Assembly: GCA_963781035.1 (NCBI GenBank)
Contig: CAWAEN010000004.1
Coordinates: 868,001-932,000 of the forward strand
Reading direction: 5' to 3'
DNA: 64,000 nt
Origin: SZUA-35 sp963781035
Lineage (GTDB): Bacteria; Actinomycetota; Acidimicrobiia; Acidimicrobiales; SZUA-35
The notes beneath the pieces were generated by a model. It was not told the origin of the DNA and made no database searches. It saw nothing but the letters and a program-made list of their open reading frames with translations. Shown here in pieces: positions 35,989 through 45,708 of this stretch. Every line of letters begins with the position of its first letter. Position 1 is the stretch's first letter. The translations under genes were made by a program, and so were the position numbers.

Positions 35989-36209
35989 CCAGCCGGCTGG
36001 AACGCCTCCTGTCCGACGCTCTCCACGACGCCGGCACCGGCGTCGATCCATCGACCGGATCTCTTCGCCCGGATCCGATCCGGCATCGACGCCGACCGGC
36101 GCCGACGACGCAACTGGCGTCGTCGGGTGGTCGCCCTCGGCGCCTCGGCGGCGTCGACTCGCCGCCGCACTCACCGCACTCTTCTACCAACAAGGAGAAC
36201 CTCACATGA
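35985..36209 (+). pseudogene. Short, frame-disrupted gene in anti-sigma position
   Basis: ATG 35985 opens MTSRLERLLSDALHDAGTGVD, typical of the short cytoplasmic lead of anti-sigma or companion proteins. Near 36055 the frame is disturbed: the adjoining frame carries LFARIRSGIDADRRRRRNWRRRVVALGASAA, and a third frame gives a hydrophobic LAAALTALFY before the next gene. At least two indels or real decay are needed to explain this. An anti-sigma role is inferred only from position. Confidence 0.4.
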
Positions 36210-36652
36210 ACTGGTGGATCCTCGAAATGCTCGCCTTCGCGCTCCTCGCCGCGATCGCCCTGATCCTGGGACCGTTCATCAAACGATTCGGGCGAAGTTA
36301 CGCCGCCGACGTCTTCCGATCGAACCCGTCGACCGGAAAGAGCTTCATCGTGCTCACCGACTTCGCGTACTACCTCATCTTCAGTGCATACATCCTGTTC
36401 ACCACGACGATCGACCGACCATCGGATTGGCCGGTCGACGTCGGCGCCGGCCAGGTGCAACACACCATCGTCCGCATCGGCGGCATCCTGCTGATCGTGG
36501 GACTGCTCCACGGCGTCAACCTCTTGGTCCTGCCGGTCATCGGGCGGCTGCTCACGCTCAACCGCCGACTCGACCAGCAGATGCGGGACGTCGCCACCCG
36601 CGACCTCAGCGATCGCGATTTCGACCAGCCCGAGGCCGACGATCAGGACTGA
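36206..36652 (+). CDS. Membrane protein of unknown function
   Basis: 148 residues from ATG 36206, with AAGGAG 10 bases upstream. Three hydrophobic segments (ILEMLAFALLAAIALILG, FAYYLIFSAYILFTTT, IVRIGGILLIVGLLHGVNLLVLPV), then a polar, acidic tail. Last gene of the sigma-factor group, so it may be part of the regulon or the signal complex. No recognised family. Confidence 0.6.
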   Translation: MNWWILEMLAFALLAAIALILGPFIKRFGRSYAADVFRSNPSTGKSFIVLTDFAYYLIFSAYILFTTTIDRPSDWPVDVGAGQVQHTIVRIGGILLIVGLLHGVNLLVLPVIGRLLTLNRRLDQQMRDVATRDLSDRDFDQPEADDQD

Positions 36653-36758
36653 GCGCCGAGCACCAACAGGTTGTAGCTAACTCCGAGCGTGAACCGGCCG
36701 ATCTCGAAACCATCGTCGCTCGTGACGCCGCGAACCTCGATGGTCGAGACCACGGCGA

Positions 36759-37273
36759 CTAGTTCAGGTCGGCGCAGGCGATCCTGACGCCGGTCACGGG
36801 CTCGTGGACCACTACCGACCGGGCGTTCGTCGAATCACTCGAGATCCGGGCAACCCAGGTCGCCGAGCCGGCGCCGTGAGCGACACCGCCAGGGTTCGGC
36901 ACCAACACCGCCTCACCTCGGGACGACAACCAGAGCTCATTCGGCGGAACGATGGCCGTGCTCACGACGTCCTGGTAGTGGCCCCCACCACCGGACGCGC
37001 ATGTCCCGTTGTGCAGATGTGAGCCGTACTCCTTTCCGGGTCGAGCCCGGACACGTTGACCTTCACCACCGTGCCGGCCGGGCCGATCGTCATCTTCACC
37101 GATCCGTGGATGTCGTAGCCGGCATCCGACCCCAAGGCGGTCTCGTTGAACACCCCGTGCAACGACGTGCTCTTGCCGGCAGACGCTGGTGAAACAGCAA
37201 ACGACGACGCGGCCATGGCGACGACACCCGCCACCGATACCGCTCTGACAACTCGATTTCCTCGCATGGTCAT
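36759..37273 (-). CDS. Secreted CHRD/SodC-like protein (one frameshift)
   Basis: About 171 residues from ATG 37273 with GAGGAG upstream. The signal peptide ends around SFAVSPASA. The mature part, FNETALGSDAGYDIHGSVKMTIGP and SGLDPGKEYGSHLHNGTCASGGGGHYQDV, has the HxH and later His pattern of CHRD or Cu/Zn superoxide dismutase-like folds. The frame breaks near 37042, where one C of a C run seems missing. Whether it binds metal or has SOD activity is unclear, because the full ligand set is not evident. Probably extracytoplasmic. Confidence 0.6.
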
Positions 37274-37423
37274 GACGTGCTCCTCAGCTCTGCGGCGGTC
37301 GACGATCGATCGCCGAAACAAACCAGGCTTCACCCAGAAGAGACGTCCAGGGCGTCACGAGCGGGTGACAAGAGACGGACTGTGAGGCACGCCGAGGGTA
37401 ACGGGCAGCGGTACGGTTCGAGC

Positions 37424-38394
37424 ATGGTCGCAACGTGGGCAGACGAAGTCGACGAGCTGGTTCGTGACCTCCAGAATCAGCTCGGGCATCTGCCGTATCA
37501 CGCCACACCGGAACGGCTCTACACCGCAGACGACCTCTATGCCGACCTCGACGCCGTCGGTTTCGCCGGCTGCATCGACCAGCGGATCTACCAGCGGGCC
37601 CACAAGGCCGGCGGGTCCCACGTCTCTCCGGTGGAGTCATTGACCCAGCGACTCCACGACCACGGGATCACGGTGGCACTCGATGCGTTTCGGGTCGGCC
37701 GTCGCATCGTCGGCGTCATGGGAGGGCATTCGATGGCTCGTGGTTCGGCTCGATATCGCCATGTCGTCGAGCTCGGCCGGGCGTTGGCCCAGGCGGGCCT
37801 CTGCGTCGCCACGGGCGGCGGACCGGGTGCGATGGAGGCTGCCAACCTCGGAGCCGCCACATCGAAACAGCCGATGGACGCCGTCGATGCGATGGTCGAC
37901 CGAGTTGGCAACTGTTTCGAGCCTTCTCCGCTGACGTGAACGCCTTCATCAGCGTGGCAGTCGCCGTCGCCCGTCAGATCGACGACCCCGTCACGACGTT
38001 GTCGATCCCGACGTGGTTCTACGGCCACGAGCCGTCCAATCCGTTCGCCACCCACATCGCCAAGTACTTCTCGAACAGCGAGCGCGAGGACGGCCTGCTC
38101 GCCATCGCGACGGCGGGCATCGTCTTCGTCCCCGGCGGACCGGGCACGCTGCAGGAGGTCTTCCAGGACGCAGCGCAGAACGCGTACGAGACCTACGGCC
38201 GATCGAGTCCGATGGTGTTCCTCGATGACCCGAAGAACGCGGGATCATCGGAGTCGTGGTGGCGCGATTCCGGCGTGCTCGACGCAATCGATCGGGCCTT
38301 CACGGCCCATGACGGATCGCGTCGCCCGGGAGCAGACCTGATCACCTCGACCGGCTCGATCGCCGAGGCGGTCTCCGCACTGCAGGGCAGCTGA
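37424..38394 (+). CDS. LOG-family protein (Rossmann; one frameshift)
   Basis: About 323 residues from ATG 37424. GVMGGHSMARGSARYRHVVELGRALA and CVATGGGPGAMEAANLG match the LOG/lysine decarboxylase-like fold, and the nucleotide motif VPGGPGTLQEVFQDA is present. The frame is lost near 37922, where a G seems deleted (FSADVNAFISVAVA restored), and continues to 38394. LOG proteins hydrolyse cytokinin- or AMP-type nucleotides; this longer form has an unassigned N-terminal 100 residues. Substrate not determined. Confidence 0.8.
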
Positions 38395-38439
38395 ACCGTC
38401 TCCGAGTCGTCTGATCTCTCGTGGTCGGTTTCTGGTGAC

Positions 38440-39216
38440 TCAGAGCGTGCGTTCGAACCATTCGATGATCGCGTCGAGGGCCGCCTCCGCCGCTGTTCTG
38501 GGCCCGAGGAGGTGCCCGCCGCTGGCGAGCCGCTCGAACCGTTTCGGTTCATGGGCGGCAGCGAACAACGCCTCACCGTGTTCGACGCCGACCACGTCGT
38601 CGTCGGCGGCGTGGATGACGAGATAGGGCCGGTCGAGCCCGGCGACGGCCTCGAGCACGTCGTGCGTGCCCAGGTCGTCGATGAAGCCTTGTTCGAGGTC
38701 GAATGATCGCCCGGCGATGGTGACGCTCGCTCGCCCGTGGGTGGCGAGTGTCTCGAGGTCGTCGTCGAAGAGGTGTCGGACGTGGAGTGGATCGCTCGGG
38801 GCGCCGATGGTCACGAGTGATCGAACCGTCTTGAGTCTGCTGGCGGCGAGGATGGCGGCGGCGCCGCCGAGCGAATGGCCGATCATGGCGCACGGTCCGA
38901 ATCCCTCGACGATGAGGCTTGCCGCAGCCCGAGTCAGATCGCTGACGTTGGCCGACACGGTCTTCTCGGCGAAGTCGCCGCCGCTCTCGCCGATCCCGGT
39001 GAAGTCGAAGCGGAGTGCGGCGTAGCCGGCGTCGGCCAATCCCTTGGCCAGCCTCGTCATGGTGTGAATCTCCATCGAGCAGGTGAAGCAGTGGGCGAGC
39101 AGGACGCTGCCTTTGGCCTCACCAGCGGGGCGGTGCAGGCGCCCGACGAGTTCGGTCCCCTGGGAGCCGATGAACCTGAACGGCTCGGGTGCGGGAACAG
39201 GGACTCGATCGGTCAT
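38440..39216 (-). CDS. Alpha/beta hydrolase
   Basis: 258 residues from ATG 39216. The alpha/beta-hydrolase fold has nucleophile Ser in MIGHSLGGAAAILA, the oxyanion region LAHCFTCSMEI, RFDFTGIGESGGDF (typical of YtfO/OsmC-associated esterases), catalytic Asp in LVIHAADDDVVGV and His in LASGGHLLGPR. Substrate unknown. Convergent with the LOG gene and divergent from the thioesterase gene. Confidence 0.87.
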   Translation of the reverse strand: MTDRVPVPAPEPFRFIGSQGTELVGRLHRPAGEAKGSVLLAHCFTCSMEIHTMTRLAKGLADAGYAALRFDFTGIGESGGDFAEKTVSANVSDLTRAAASLIVEGFGPCAMIGHSLGGAAAILAASRLKTVRSLVTIGAPSDPLHVRHLFDDDLETLATHGRASVTIAGRSFDLEQGFIDDLGTHDVLEAVAGLDRPYLVIHAADDDVVGVEHGEALFAAAHEPKRFERLASGGHLLGPRTAAEAALDAIIEWFERTL

Positions 39217-39261
39217 CCGGAGGACCGTACTGGCCCAGACGCAGTCGGTTACGGTCGGCTG

Positions 39262-39697
39262 ATGCCAGCGCCTCATCGCACGACGCTCAAGGTTCGATTC
39301 AACGAGCTCGATTCCTACGGACATGTGAATCATGCGCAGTACATCAGCTACTTCGAGCACGGCCGGACCGAGGCGCTCGAAGCCGTCGGCCTCGGTCTCC
39401 ACGAGATGTCGGCCAAGGGTGTGCAGGTCGTCGTGATGGATCTGCAGGCCCGTTACAGGGCGGCGGCCGTCGGGGGCGACACGCTCACCGTCGAGACCTC
39501 GATCGTCGAGCTGCGCCGGGCGAGCACCATGTGGGGCCAGCGGATCGTCCGTACCGATGAGGCCGGCCTCGAGCAGGAGGTGGCGAGCGTTGACGTTACG
39601 CGGCGGGATCACCGATACCGGTGGTCGCCCGATGCGGCCGCCATCGTGGTTGTTCGACGCAATGGCACCGCTTCTGGCCGACGAAATCCCCATGTGA
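39262..39697 (+). CDS. Acyl-CoA thioesterase, hotdog fold (one frameshift)
   Basis: About 145 residues from ATG 39262. The hotdog motif VRFNELDSYGHVNHAQYISYFEHGRTEAL is that of 4-hydroxybenzoyl-CoA thioesterase-like enzymes (Asp in NELD/YGHVNH). An extra base near 39601 breaks the frame; the repaired C-terminus GGITDTGGRPMRPPSWLFDAMAPL matches the family's usual ending and stops at 39697, on the edge of a hairpin. It probably hydrolyses acyl-CoA thioesters. Confidence 0.82.
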
Positions 39698-39717
39698 GGT
39701 GCTTGTCGAAGCACCTC
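39696..39717 (+). terminator. Stem-loop after thioesterase gene
   Basis: GAGGTGCTT-GTCG-AAGCACCTC is a perfect 9-bp stem with a 4-base loop, starting inside the repaired thioesterase stop codon. There is no T-run. The position supports the corrected gene end and suggests termination or mRNA protection. Confidence 0.55.
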
Positions 39718-39765
39718 GACGCGGACTAACATTTGCCTACGAAGCTTCCTGCCCGTCGCTTCCGT

Positions 39766-39877
39766 CGAGATCATCGATCTCGTGCATCAGACCCTGGTCT
39801 CCGCTCTGCCGCAGCCGACCAGGGTCTCGTGCTTTCCAGGGGACGGCACGCGGCGGACTGTCGTGCGGCGTCGACAG
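39766..39877 (+). other. Three further hairpins in the 196-base gap
   Basis: CGAGATC-ATC-GATCTCG (39766-39782), an 11-bp inverted repeat (AGACCCTGGTC at 39789-39799 with GACCAGGGTCT at 39817-39827) and CTGTCG/CGACAG (39858-39863 and 39872-39877) follow the first hairpin. They end 16 bases before the gene at 39894. No coding frame is convincing here; a structured 5' leader or small RNA is possible. Confidence 0.4.
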
Positions 39878-39893
39878 ATGCTTGACTGTTCCC

Positions 39894-40160
39894 GTGACGT
39901 TTCCCGGGCTCGGCAGCGCCGACTGGGTCGACCTCGACCTCGACATGTTCGACATCGAACAGCAGGACAACGTCCGATCGCACCTCGAGGCCGCTGCTTC
40001 GACCATCGAAGAACTCGTCGGCGGCGCGTATGTGATCGAACCCTCGATCGACGGAACGGCTCATGTCGTGGTGGATGGTGTCCGCCGGTTCCACGGTGAA
40101 CTCAATGCGGCCGGTCGCCTCGTGCTCACCAAGGTCCCCGACTCTGAAGGTCCTCTCTGA
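39894..40160 (+). CDS. Small unknown protein upstream of MBL enzyme
   Basis: 88 residues from GTG 39894 (TTG 39882 is an alternative). Acidic alpha/beta pattern: DWVDLDLDMFDIEQQDNVRSHLEAAAST, IEPSIDGTAHVVVDG. No motif I recognise. Its stop overlaps the next ATG (TGATG), so it is translated together with the MBL-fold gene and may act with it. Confidence 0.6.
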   Translation: MTFPGLGSADWVDLDLDMFDIEQQDNVRSHLEAAASTIEELVGGAYVIEPSIDGTAHVVVDGVRRFHGELNAAGRLVLTKVPDSEGPL

Positions 40161-41155
40161 TGGCACCCACGTTCAACCGCGACTTCACGCCCCACTACGG
40201 GGAGGTCTCGCATCTGTCGCCGCTGATCCGCCGTGTCGTCGCCAAGAACCCGAATCCGTTCACCTTCACCGGGACCGGCGTGTACCTCGTCGGTACCGGC
40301 GAGGTGGCCGTCATCGACCCCGGTCCTACGTTGGACGAGCACCTCGACGCCGTGCTGGCGGCGCTCGACGACGGGGAACGAATCACCAAGATCCTCGTCA
40401 CCCACACCCACACCGACCACACCGCAGGCGTGGCCGAACTCGTCGCCAGGACCGGCGCCACGACCCACGGGTTCGGTCCCCACGGACCGGTGCCCGATGT
40501 CGATCCGATGGAGAAGGTCAGCTTCGACGAGTACTTCACAGCCGAAGAGTCCGCCGAGTTCAAGAAGCAGTGGGACGAGATGCCGGAAGAACTGCGTCGC
40601 GAAGGTCCGGACACCGACTTCGTTCCGGACGTGGCCGTGGCTGACGGTGATCACATCACGGTCGGTTCCGGTGACGGTGTGGCAACCATCGACGTCGTCC
40701 ACACACCGGGCCACACCTCGAATCACGTGTGTTTCGGCCTCGTGGAGGAGGCGACGCTGTTCACCGGCGACCACGTGATGGGCTGGGCCACGTCGGTGAT
40801 CTCGCCGCCTGATGGCGACCTGTTCGACTACATGGCGAGTCTTCGCAAGTTGCTCGAGCGGGACGACGTTCGCTACTGGCCGACCCATGGGCCGGCAATC
40901 GACAACCCGCAGGAGTATGTCCAGGCGTTCATCGACCACCGCTCGGGGCGCGAGGTGCAGATCGTCGATGCGCTCGGATCGGGCCCGTCGACGATCAAGG
41001 ACCTCGTGCCCGGGATGTACGCCGAGGTCGACAAGCGTCTGTGGCGAGCGGCGGCGAACTCGGTCTACTCCCACCTCCTCGCACTGCATCGTGAGGGTCG
41101 TGTCGTCCTCGATGACGGTGAACCGTCGATCACGGCGGTCTGGCGCCTCGTCTGA
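40160..41155 (+). CDS. MBL-fold metallohydrolase (LACTB2-like)
   Basis: 331 residues from ATG 40160. Metal motif THTHTDHTAG (His82, His84, Asp86, His87), with further ligands in HTPGHTSNHV, LFTGDHVMGW and YWPTHGP. The C-terminal 80 residues form the winged-helix-like tail found in LACTB2/endoribonuclease-type members (STIKDLVPGMYAEVDKRLWRAAANSVYSHLLALHREG). This suggests a hydrolase acting on thioesters or RNA; the specific substrate is unknown. Confidence 0.9.
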   Translation: MAPTFNRDFTPHYGEVSHLSPLIRRVVAKNPNPFTFTGTGVYLVGTGEVAVIDPGPTLDEHLDAVLAALDDGERITKILVTHTHTDHTAGVAELVARTGATTHGFGPHGPVPDVDPMEKVSFDEYFTAEESAEFKKQWDEMPEELRREGPDTDFVPDVAVADGDHITVGSGDGVATIDVVHTPGHTSNHVCFGLVEEATLFTGDHVMGWATSVISPPDGDLFDYMASLRKLLERDDVRYWPTHGPAIDNPQEYVQAFIDHRSGREVQIVDALGSGPSTIKDLVPGMYAEVDKRLWRAAANSVYSHLLALHREGRVVLDDGEPSITAVWRLV

Positions 41156-41261
41156 GCAGTCTCGTCGAGGATGGATTCTGCATGTGTGCGAGACAGGCAC
41201 AGGGTCGTCTGTCACACTGGTCACAGTTCGATGAAGCCGTTCACCAGTTGGAGGTAGCTCG

Positions 41262-41702
41262 ATGCGCGTCAGCGAAATCTTGGCCAAGAAAGGCAGCGAT
41301 GTGGTCACGGTTGGACCGGACGACACGATCGGGGCAGCCGCCGACATCTTGGCCGATCGCCGCTTCGGCGCTCTGGTGGTGTCGACCGGCGACGGTCGCA
41401 TCGACGGCATCCTCTCCGAACGCGATCTCGTTCGCGGGTTGGCCCAGTACAAGGAGACACTCCGCGAGCAGACCGTCTCTTCGCTCATGACCACACCGGT
41501 GAAGACCTGCGTCGGCTCGGACAAGACCGAGGGTTTGATGGAGCGGATGACCGAGCACCGCATCCGGCACCTTCCGGTCGAGGCGGATGGGCGACTGGTC
41601 GGGATGATCTCGATCGGCGATGTCGTGAAGGTCAGAGTCAGCGAACTCGAGGACGAGGCCCGTCATCTCGAGGGTTACATCTCCGGCGCCGGCTACGCCT
41701 GA
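41262..41702 (+). CDS. CBS-domain pair protein
   Basis: 146 residues, two CBS modules (about 1-68 and 75-140): VTVGPDDTIGAAADILADRRFGALVV, GILSERDLVRGLA and MTTPVKTCVGSDKTEGLMERMTEHRIRHLPV, GMISIGDVV. CBS pairs bind adenosyl nucleotides and act as energy sensors, usually regulating a partner. No partner domain is fused and none is obvious next door. 9 bases before the convergent sppA stop. Confidence 0.92.
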   Translation: MRVSEILAKKGSDVVTVGPDDTIGAAADILADRRFGALVVSTGDGRIDGILSERDLVRGLAQYKETLREQTVSSLMTTPVKTCVGSDKTEGLMERMTEHRIRHLPVEADGRLVGMISIGDVVKVRVSELEDEARHLEGYISGAGYA

Positions 41703-41711
41703 CCGATTGCG

Positions 41712-42933
41712 TCAGTTCGAAGCGCAGAAGGCCCCGAGGTCGCCGAAGTAGGCGTGGGCCATCGGTGTCGACGAACAGATGCTGCTGACGTCGGCGGGAG
41801 GAAGGTCGTTGTTGCGGCCGAGCAGGAGGCCGAGGAAGCCGAGGTCCTGCGAGACCTCCCGAACGTCGTAGTCGCCCTCGAGCCCGGCCAGTTCGGCTGC
41901 GATCTGATGCGCCTTGTCGAAGTTCCCGGTCTCGTCGATCAGGCCGTTGTCGACTGCATCGGACGCGGTGAAGATGCCGGCCCCGAGCTGGTTGATGATC
42001 GTGGCCGGTGAGATCTCGCGGTTGGTCGCGATGTGGTCGACGAAGTCCTCGTAGCTCCCGTCGACGAGGTCCTGGAACATCTGCCGCTCATCCGGGGTGA
42101 GGTTCCGGAACGGATTGCCCGCGTCCTTGCCGTCACCTGCGGTGATGTAGAACTGGTCGATTCCCCCTGTGGTCTCGACGCCACCGCCGAGCAGCCCGCC
42201 GTCGATGGCCACGACGTTGTCGTACTGGGAGATCGGCCCGAGGATCACGCCGATCGACCCGACGAGCGAGCCGTTCGAGGCGACGATGCGGTCGGCCGGG
42301 GCCATGGCCCACATGCCTCCGGACGCCGAGATCTCGGTGACGTGGGCCACCACCGGTTTGCCTGCGGCCTGGACGGCAGCGACGCCGTCGGTGATCAGTT
42401 CCGAACCGACGACCGAGCCGCCGGGTGTGTTGAGACGGAGGATCACGGCGGCGACATCCTCGTCGTCGGCGGCTGCTTCGAGTTGTTCCTTGATCTCGGC
42501 GCCACCGGCCAGGACGCCGCCGAATGGCCCCGCCCCGCCGGAGCTGGCGAGGATCACGCCCTCGACATCGATGACGAGCACCACGTCGTCGGCTCCGCTG
42601 TCTCCGTCGATGTGTTCGGTGGACGCGATGGGATCGACATCACTCGATGCGGCGACATCACCGCTGAGGGCAGCCGTGCAGCCGGCAATGAGGGCGAAGA
42701 ACATGAGGGTGGCGATCGCAAATCCGATCGGTGCCACGAGGGCGGCGGTGATGGCTCGAACGAGGAACTGCCAATAGCTGAGGTGGGTCTTGGCCGGTGC
42801 GGCGACCGGTTGTGCGAGCGAGCCGGTGCCGCGCGGGGCTGGCGTCGGTCGGTCGAGGTGGGGGAGCCGTTGTTGCCGGGTGCTGACGGGGGTCGCTCGG
42901 TGGGGGACCGGGAGGTGGGGTCGAAGCGGTCAT
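41712..42933 (-). CDS. sppA: Signal peptide peptidase SppA-like (one frameshift)
   Basis: About 406 residues. ATG 42933 opens MTASTPPPGPPP, a proline-rich cytoplasmic lead; the frame shifts near 42897, then TGSLAQPVAAPAKTHLSYWQFLV leads into a membrane anchor (GFAIATLMFFALIAGC). The S49 protease domain follows: VVLVIDVEGVI, LNTPGGSVVGSELI, the Ser nucleophile in VTEISASGGMWAMA and SLVGSIGVI, with a Lys in TAGDGKDAG as the probable base. It degrades cleaved signal peptides or other membrane peptides, active site outside the cytoplasm. Confidence 0.88.
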
Positions 42934-43005
42934 GGCCAGACGTACCGCGGAGCCTCGTACCCGTGGCGTCGCTGACCTCGGCGATCACCGCCTCAGCCGC
43001 GCTCG

Positions 43006-43043
43006 TCAACTGCGTTGCGGATAGCGAGGCAAACGCAACGCAG
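43006..43043. repeat. Perfect 11-bp inverted repeat
   Basis: AACTGCGTTGC (43006-43016) and GCAACGCAGTT (43033-43043) flank a 16-base loop, between the sppA start and the nitroreductase stop (both minus strand). It could be the nitroreductase terminator or an operator for sppA. No T-run. Confidence 0.5.
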
Positions 43044-43060
43044 TTCGGGTCGCCCGCTGG

Positions 43061-43715
43061 TCAGGCGCCCCAGGCCGCGCCGAAGGTGTCGGCGTACGCC
43101 ATGTCCGCCGGGGGCTTCCTCGTGATCGGACCGTGACCCCGGCCGACCGGGTAGCCGATCGGGACCATGGCCACCGTGGCCCACGGATCGGGAATGTCGA
43201 ACAGTTCCTTCACCTCCGGCTCGCGCAGGCAGTGCAGGGTGGTGAGGGTGCACCCCAGCCCTTCGGCGACACAGGCCAGCATCGCGTTCTGCACTGCCGG
43301 ATAGACGGAGCCGCCGCCGACCATGCTGATCCGATCGAGCTTGGCGTCTGTGATCGCCATCATCTTCGGATTGGCGCAGAACAGCAGGATCGCCGGCGCC
43401 TCGTGCAGGTGTTCGGAGAGGTAGTTGCCGGCGTTGGCGACCTTCTGCCACTTCGCCAGCTCGTCCTCCGGCAGGCCCTCGAGCCGCTTCATGAATCCGG
43501 CGACGTAGGTGTCCCACTCCGGACGGTAGATCTCTGCCAGCCCCTGCTTCTTCTCGGGGTCACGGACCACGATCACCCGCCACGGCTGCTGGTTTCCGCC
43601 GGTCGGCGCCCAGCACGCAGCCTGGAGGACTCGTTCCATGACGTCGTCGGGGATGGGGTCGGTGCCGGAGTCGCCGAACGGCGCGGAGCGTGCTCATGGT
43701 GTCGTAGAGATCCAT
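43061..43715 (-). CDS. Nitroreductase-family oxidoreductase (frameshifted near N-terminus)
   Basis: About 217 residues from ATG 43715 (MDLYDTMSTLRAVRR). The FMN-binding CWAPTGGNQQPWRVIVV and the conserved GLGCTLTTLHCLRE and VPIGYPVGRG are clear. The frame breaks near 43675, just after RAVRR, where GDSGTDPIPDDVMERVLQAA resumes. Family enzymes reduce nitro, quinone or flavin substrates with NAD(P)H. Physiological substrate unknown. Confidence 0.85.
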
Positions 43716-43755
43716 CGGGGGATCCTTCACGACGGTGATGTGAGGCGCAAGCCGG

Positions 43756-44970
43756 TCACTCGTGACCGTTGATGTCCTCGCTGCGCACACCGAGGACGAA
43801 GAGCAGGGCGTCGAGGTATGGCACGTTCACCGAAGCATCAGCGGCTTCCTGAAGGACGGCCTTGGCGTTGAAGGCCACGCCGAGCCCGGCGGCATTGAGC
43901 ATGTCGAGGTCGTTGGCGCCATCGCCCACGGCGACGACCTGGTCGACGGGGATGCCCTCCTCGGCTGCGATTCGCTCGAGCGCATCGGCCTTGCCCTTGC
44001 GATCGATGATCTTGCCGATCACGCGCCCCGTGCATTTGCCGTCGACGACCTCGAGTCGATTGGCGACCGCGTGGTCGATGCCGAGATCGCTGGCCAGCCA
44101 GTCGGTGACCATCGTGAAACCGCCGGAGACGATCGCGGTCCGGAAACCCATGCGTTGGAGCGTGCCGATGAAGGTTCGTGCGCCCGGGGTCATCCTGACC
44201 CGCCGGCGAACCGCTTCGAACGCCGACGCGTCGAGCCCCTCGAAGTACTTCACCCGCTCGATGAGGGATTCGGTGAAGTCGAGCTCGCCGAGCATGGCCC
44301 GCTCGGTGACGGCAGCGACCTGCTCGCGGCATCCGGCCTCGTCGGCCAGGAGGTCGATCACCTCGTCCTGGATGAGGGTGGAATCGACGTCGATGACGAT
44401 CAGATGCTTGGCTCGACGACTGAGCCCTTCGCGGTTGACAGCCACATCGCAGTCGAGGCCGGCGCCGAGGCGGAGGAGCGCGTCCTGGAGCGTGCGGAGG
44501 TCGTCGCCGCTGGTCAGCAACTCGTAGGCCATCACGGGTTCGCGGGCGAGTCGCACGATGCGTTCGATGTTGCCACCCTGCTTCGCAACCTCACCGGCGA
44601 TGGCTCCGAACTCCGCCGGGGTGACGTCGTGGCCGAGCAATGTGACGACGAGCCCCAGGCTGCGTTGCGTCGGGGCGGAGGTGACGACCTCGAAGTCGAC
44701 GTCCATGTCCTGTTCCCAGCCGAAGAGGAGCAGTTCCTTGATGAGGTCCTGGCCCTTGGGGACCGTGATGACCAGGCTCAGCGTGAGCCGGTTTCGAATC
44801 AGGATCTGTTCGACGTCGTGCATCCCGGCGTTGGCCGCGGCCAGGACCTGCATGAGTCGAGCCGTGATCCCGGGGCGGTCAGGCCCCGTGACTCGGACGA
44901 GAATACTGTCGCCGGCTTCGGGGGCCGCCACGGATTTCTCAGGACCTGGGGCGTCGTGAGTTTCAGGCAC
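43756..44970 (-). CDS. serB: Phosphoserine phosphatase with two ACT domains
   Basis: 404 residues from GTG 44970. Two ACT modules (about 20-100 and 105-180: VRVTGPDRPGITARLMQVLAAA, LGLVVTLLGHDVTPAEFGAIA), then a HAD phosphatase domain: nucleophile Asp in VIDVDSTLIQDEVIDLLA, FRTAIVSGGFTMV and VAVGDGANDLDML. It releases serine from phosphoserine in the cytosol. ACT domains imply allosteric control by an amino acid. It follows modC by 10 bases at the end of the valS-mod run. Confidence 0.94.
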   Translation of the reverse strand: MPETHDAPGPEKSVAAPEAGDSILVRVTGPDRPGITARLMQVLAAANAGMHDVEQILIRNRLTLSLVITVPKGQDLIKELLLFGWEQDMDVDFEVVTSAPTQRSLGLVVTLLGHDVTPAEFGAIAGEVAKQGGNIERIVRLAREPVMAYELLTSGDDLRTLQDALLRLGAGLDCDVAVNREGLSRRAKHLIVIDVDSTLIQDEVIDLLADEAGCREQVAAVTERAMLGELDFTESLIERVKYFEGLDASAFEAVRRRVRMTPGARTFIGTLQRMGFRTAIVSGGFTMVTDWLASDLGIDHAVANRLEVVDGKCTGRVIGKIIDRKGKADALERIAAEEGIPVDQVVAVGDGANDLDMLNAAGLGVAFNAKAVLQEAADASVNVPYLDALLFVLGVRSEDINGHE

Positions 44971-44980
44971 GGCGAACAGG

Positions 44981-45708
44981 CTAGCGGAGCAACTCCGCCA
45001 GCCATGACGTTGGTGGGATCGGCCATCAGGTCGGCCGGGGTGGTCAGCGCGACCATGTTGCCGGCCTCGAGCGCCAGCACGCGGTCGCAGTCGCCGGCAT
45101 GGTCTCTGCCGTGGGTGACGATGATCTGCGTCGCCTCGACCCCGTCGAGCACGGATCGAATCAGGCGACGATTGGCGACATCGACCCGTGAGAGCGGCTC
45201 GTCGAGCAGCAACACCGGCTGTTCGACGACAAGAGCTCTCGCCAACGAGGCCCGTTGCGCTTGTCCGCCGCTGAGCTCGTCGACGCGAGCCGAAGCGAGG
45301 TCGGCGAGGTCCACCGCGTCGAGGGCCGCCATGGCTCGGTGGCGTCTCGTGTCGCGGTCGACCCGTCGAGCTCGCAGCCCGAATTCCACGTTGTCGAGGA
45401 CCGACAGGTGAGGGAAGAGCAGCGGGTCCTGACGGACGATGCTGATCGGTCGTTCCTCGGCCGGTGTGTGGCTGGAGGCGTCGGCCAGCGGTGGCGCCGC
45501 CGACCTCGATCCGGCCTCGGTCGATACGGGCGTGGCCGGCGATCGCGTCGAGGAGCGTCGACTTTCCTGCGCCGTTGGGGCCGACGATGGCCAGCGTCTC
45601 CCCGTCGGCAAGGTCGAAGGCGGCGACCAACGAGAAGCCGGGTCGAGACACCGACACCTCGACCGTCATGGCGCCGGGTCCGCCCCCGGCACGGCGGGGG
45701 TCGTTCAT
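44981..45708 (-). CDS. modC: Molybdate ABC transporter ATPase (two frameshifts)
   Basis: About 242 residues from ATG 45708 (overlaps the modB stop, ATGA). Walker A is LAIVGPNGAGKSTLLDAIAGH, the signature is ELSGGQAQRASLARALV and Walker B is VLLLDEPLSRVD. Breaks occur near 45490 (after EVGGATA; LADASSHTPAEERPISIVRQDPLLFPHLS resumes) and near 45004 (WLAELLR and TAG 44981 restored). Without the second, the frame runs into serB. The signal-length linker is short, without the TOBE domain found in many ModC proteins. Confidence 0.85.
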
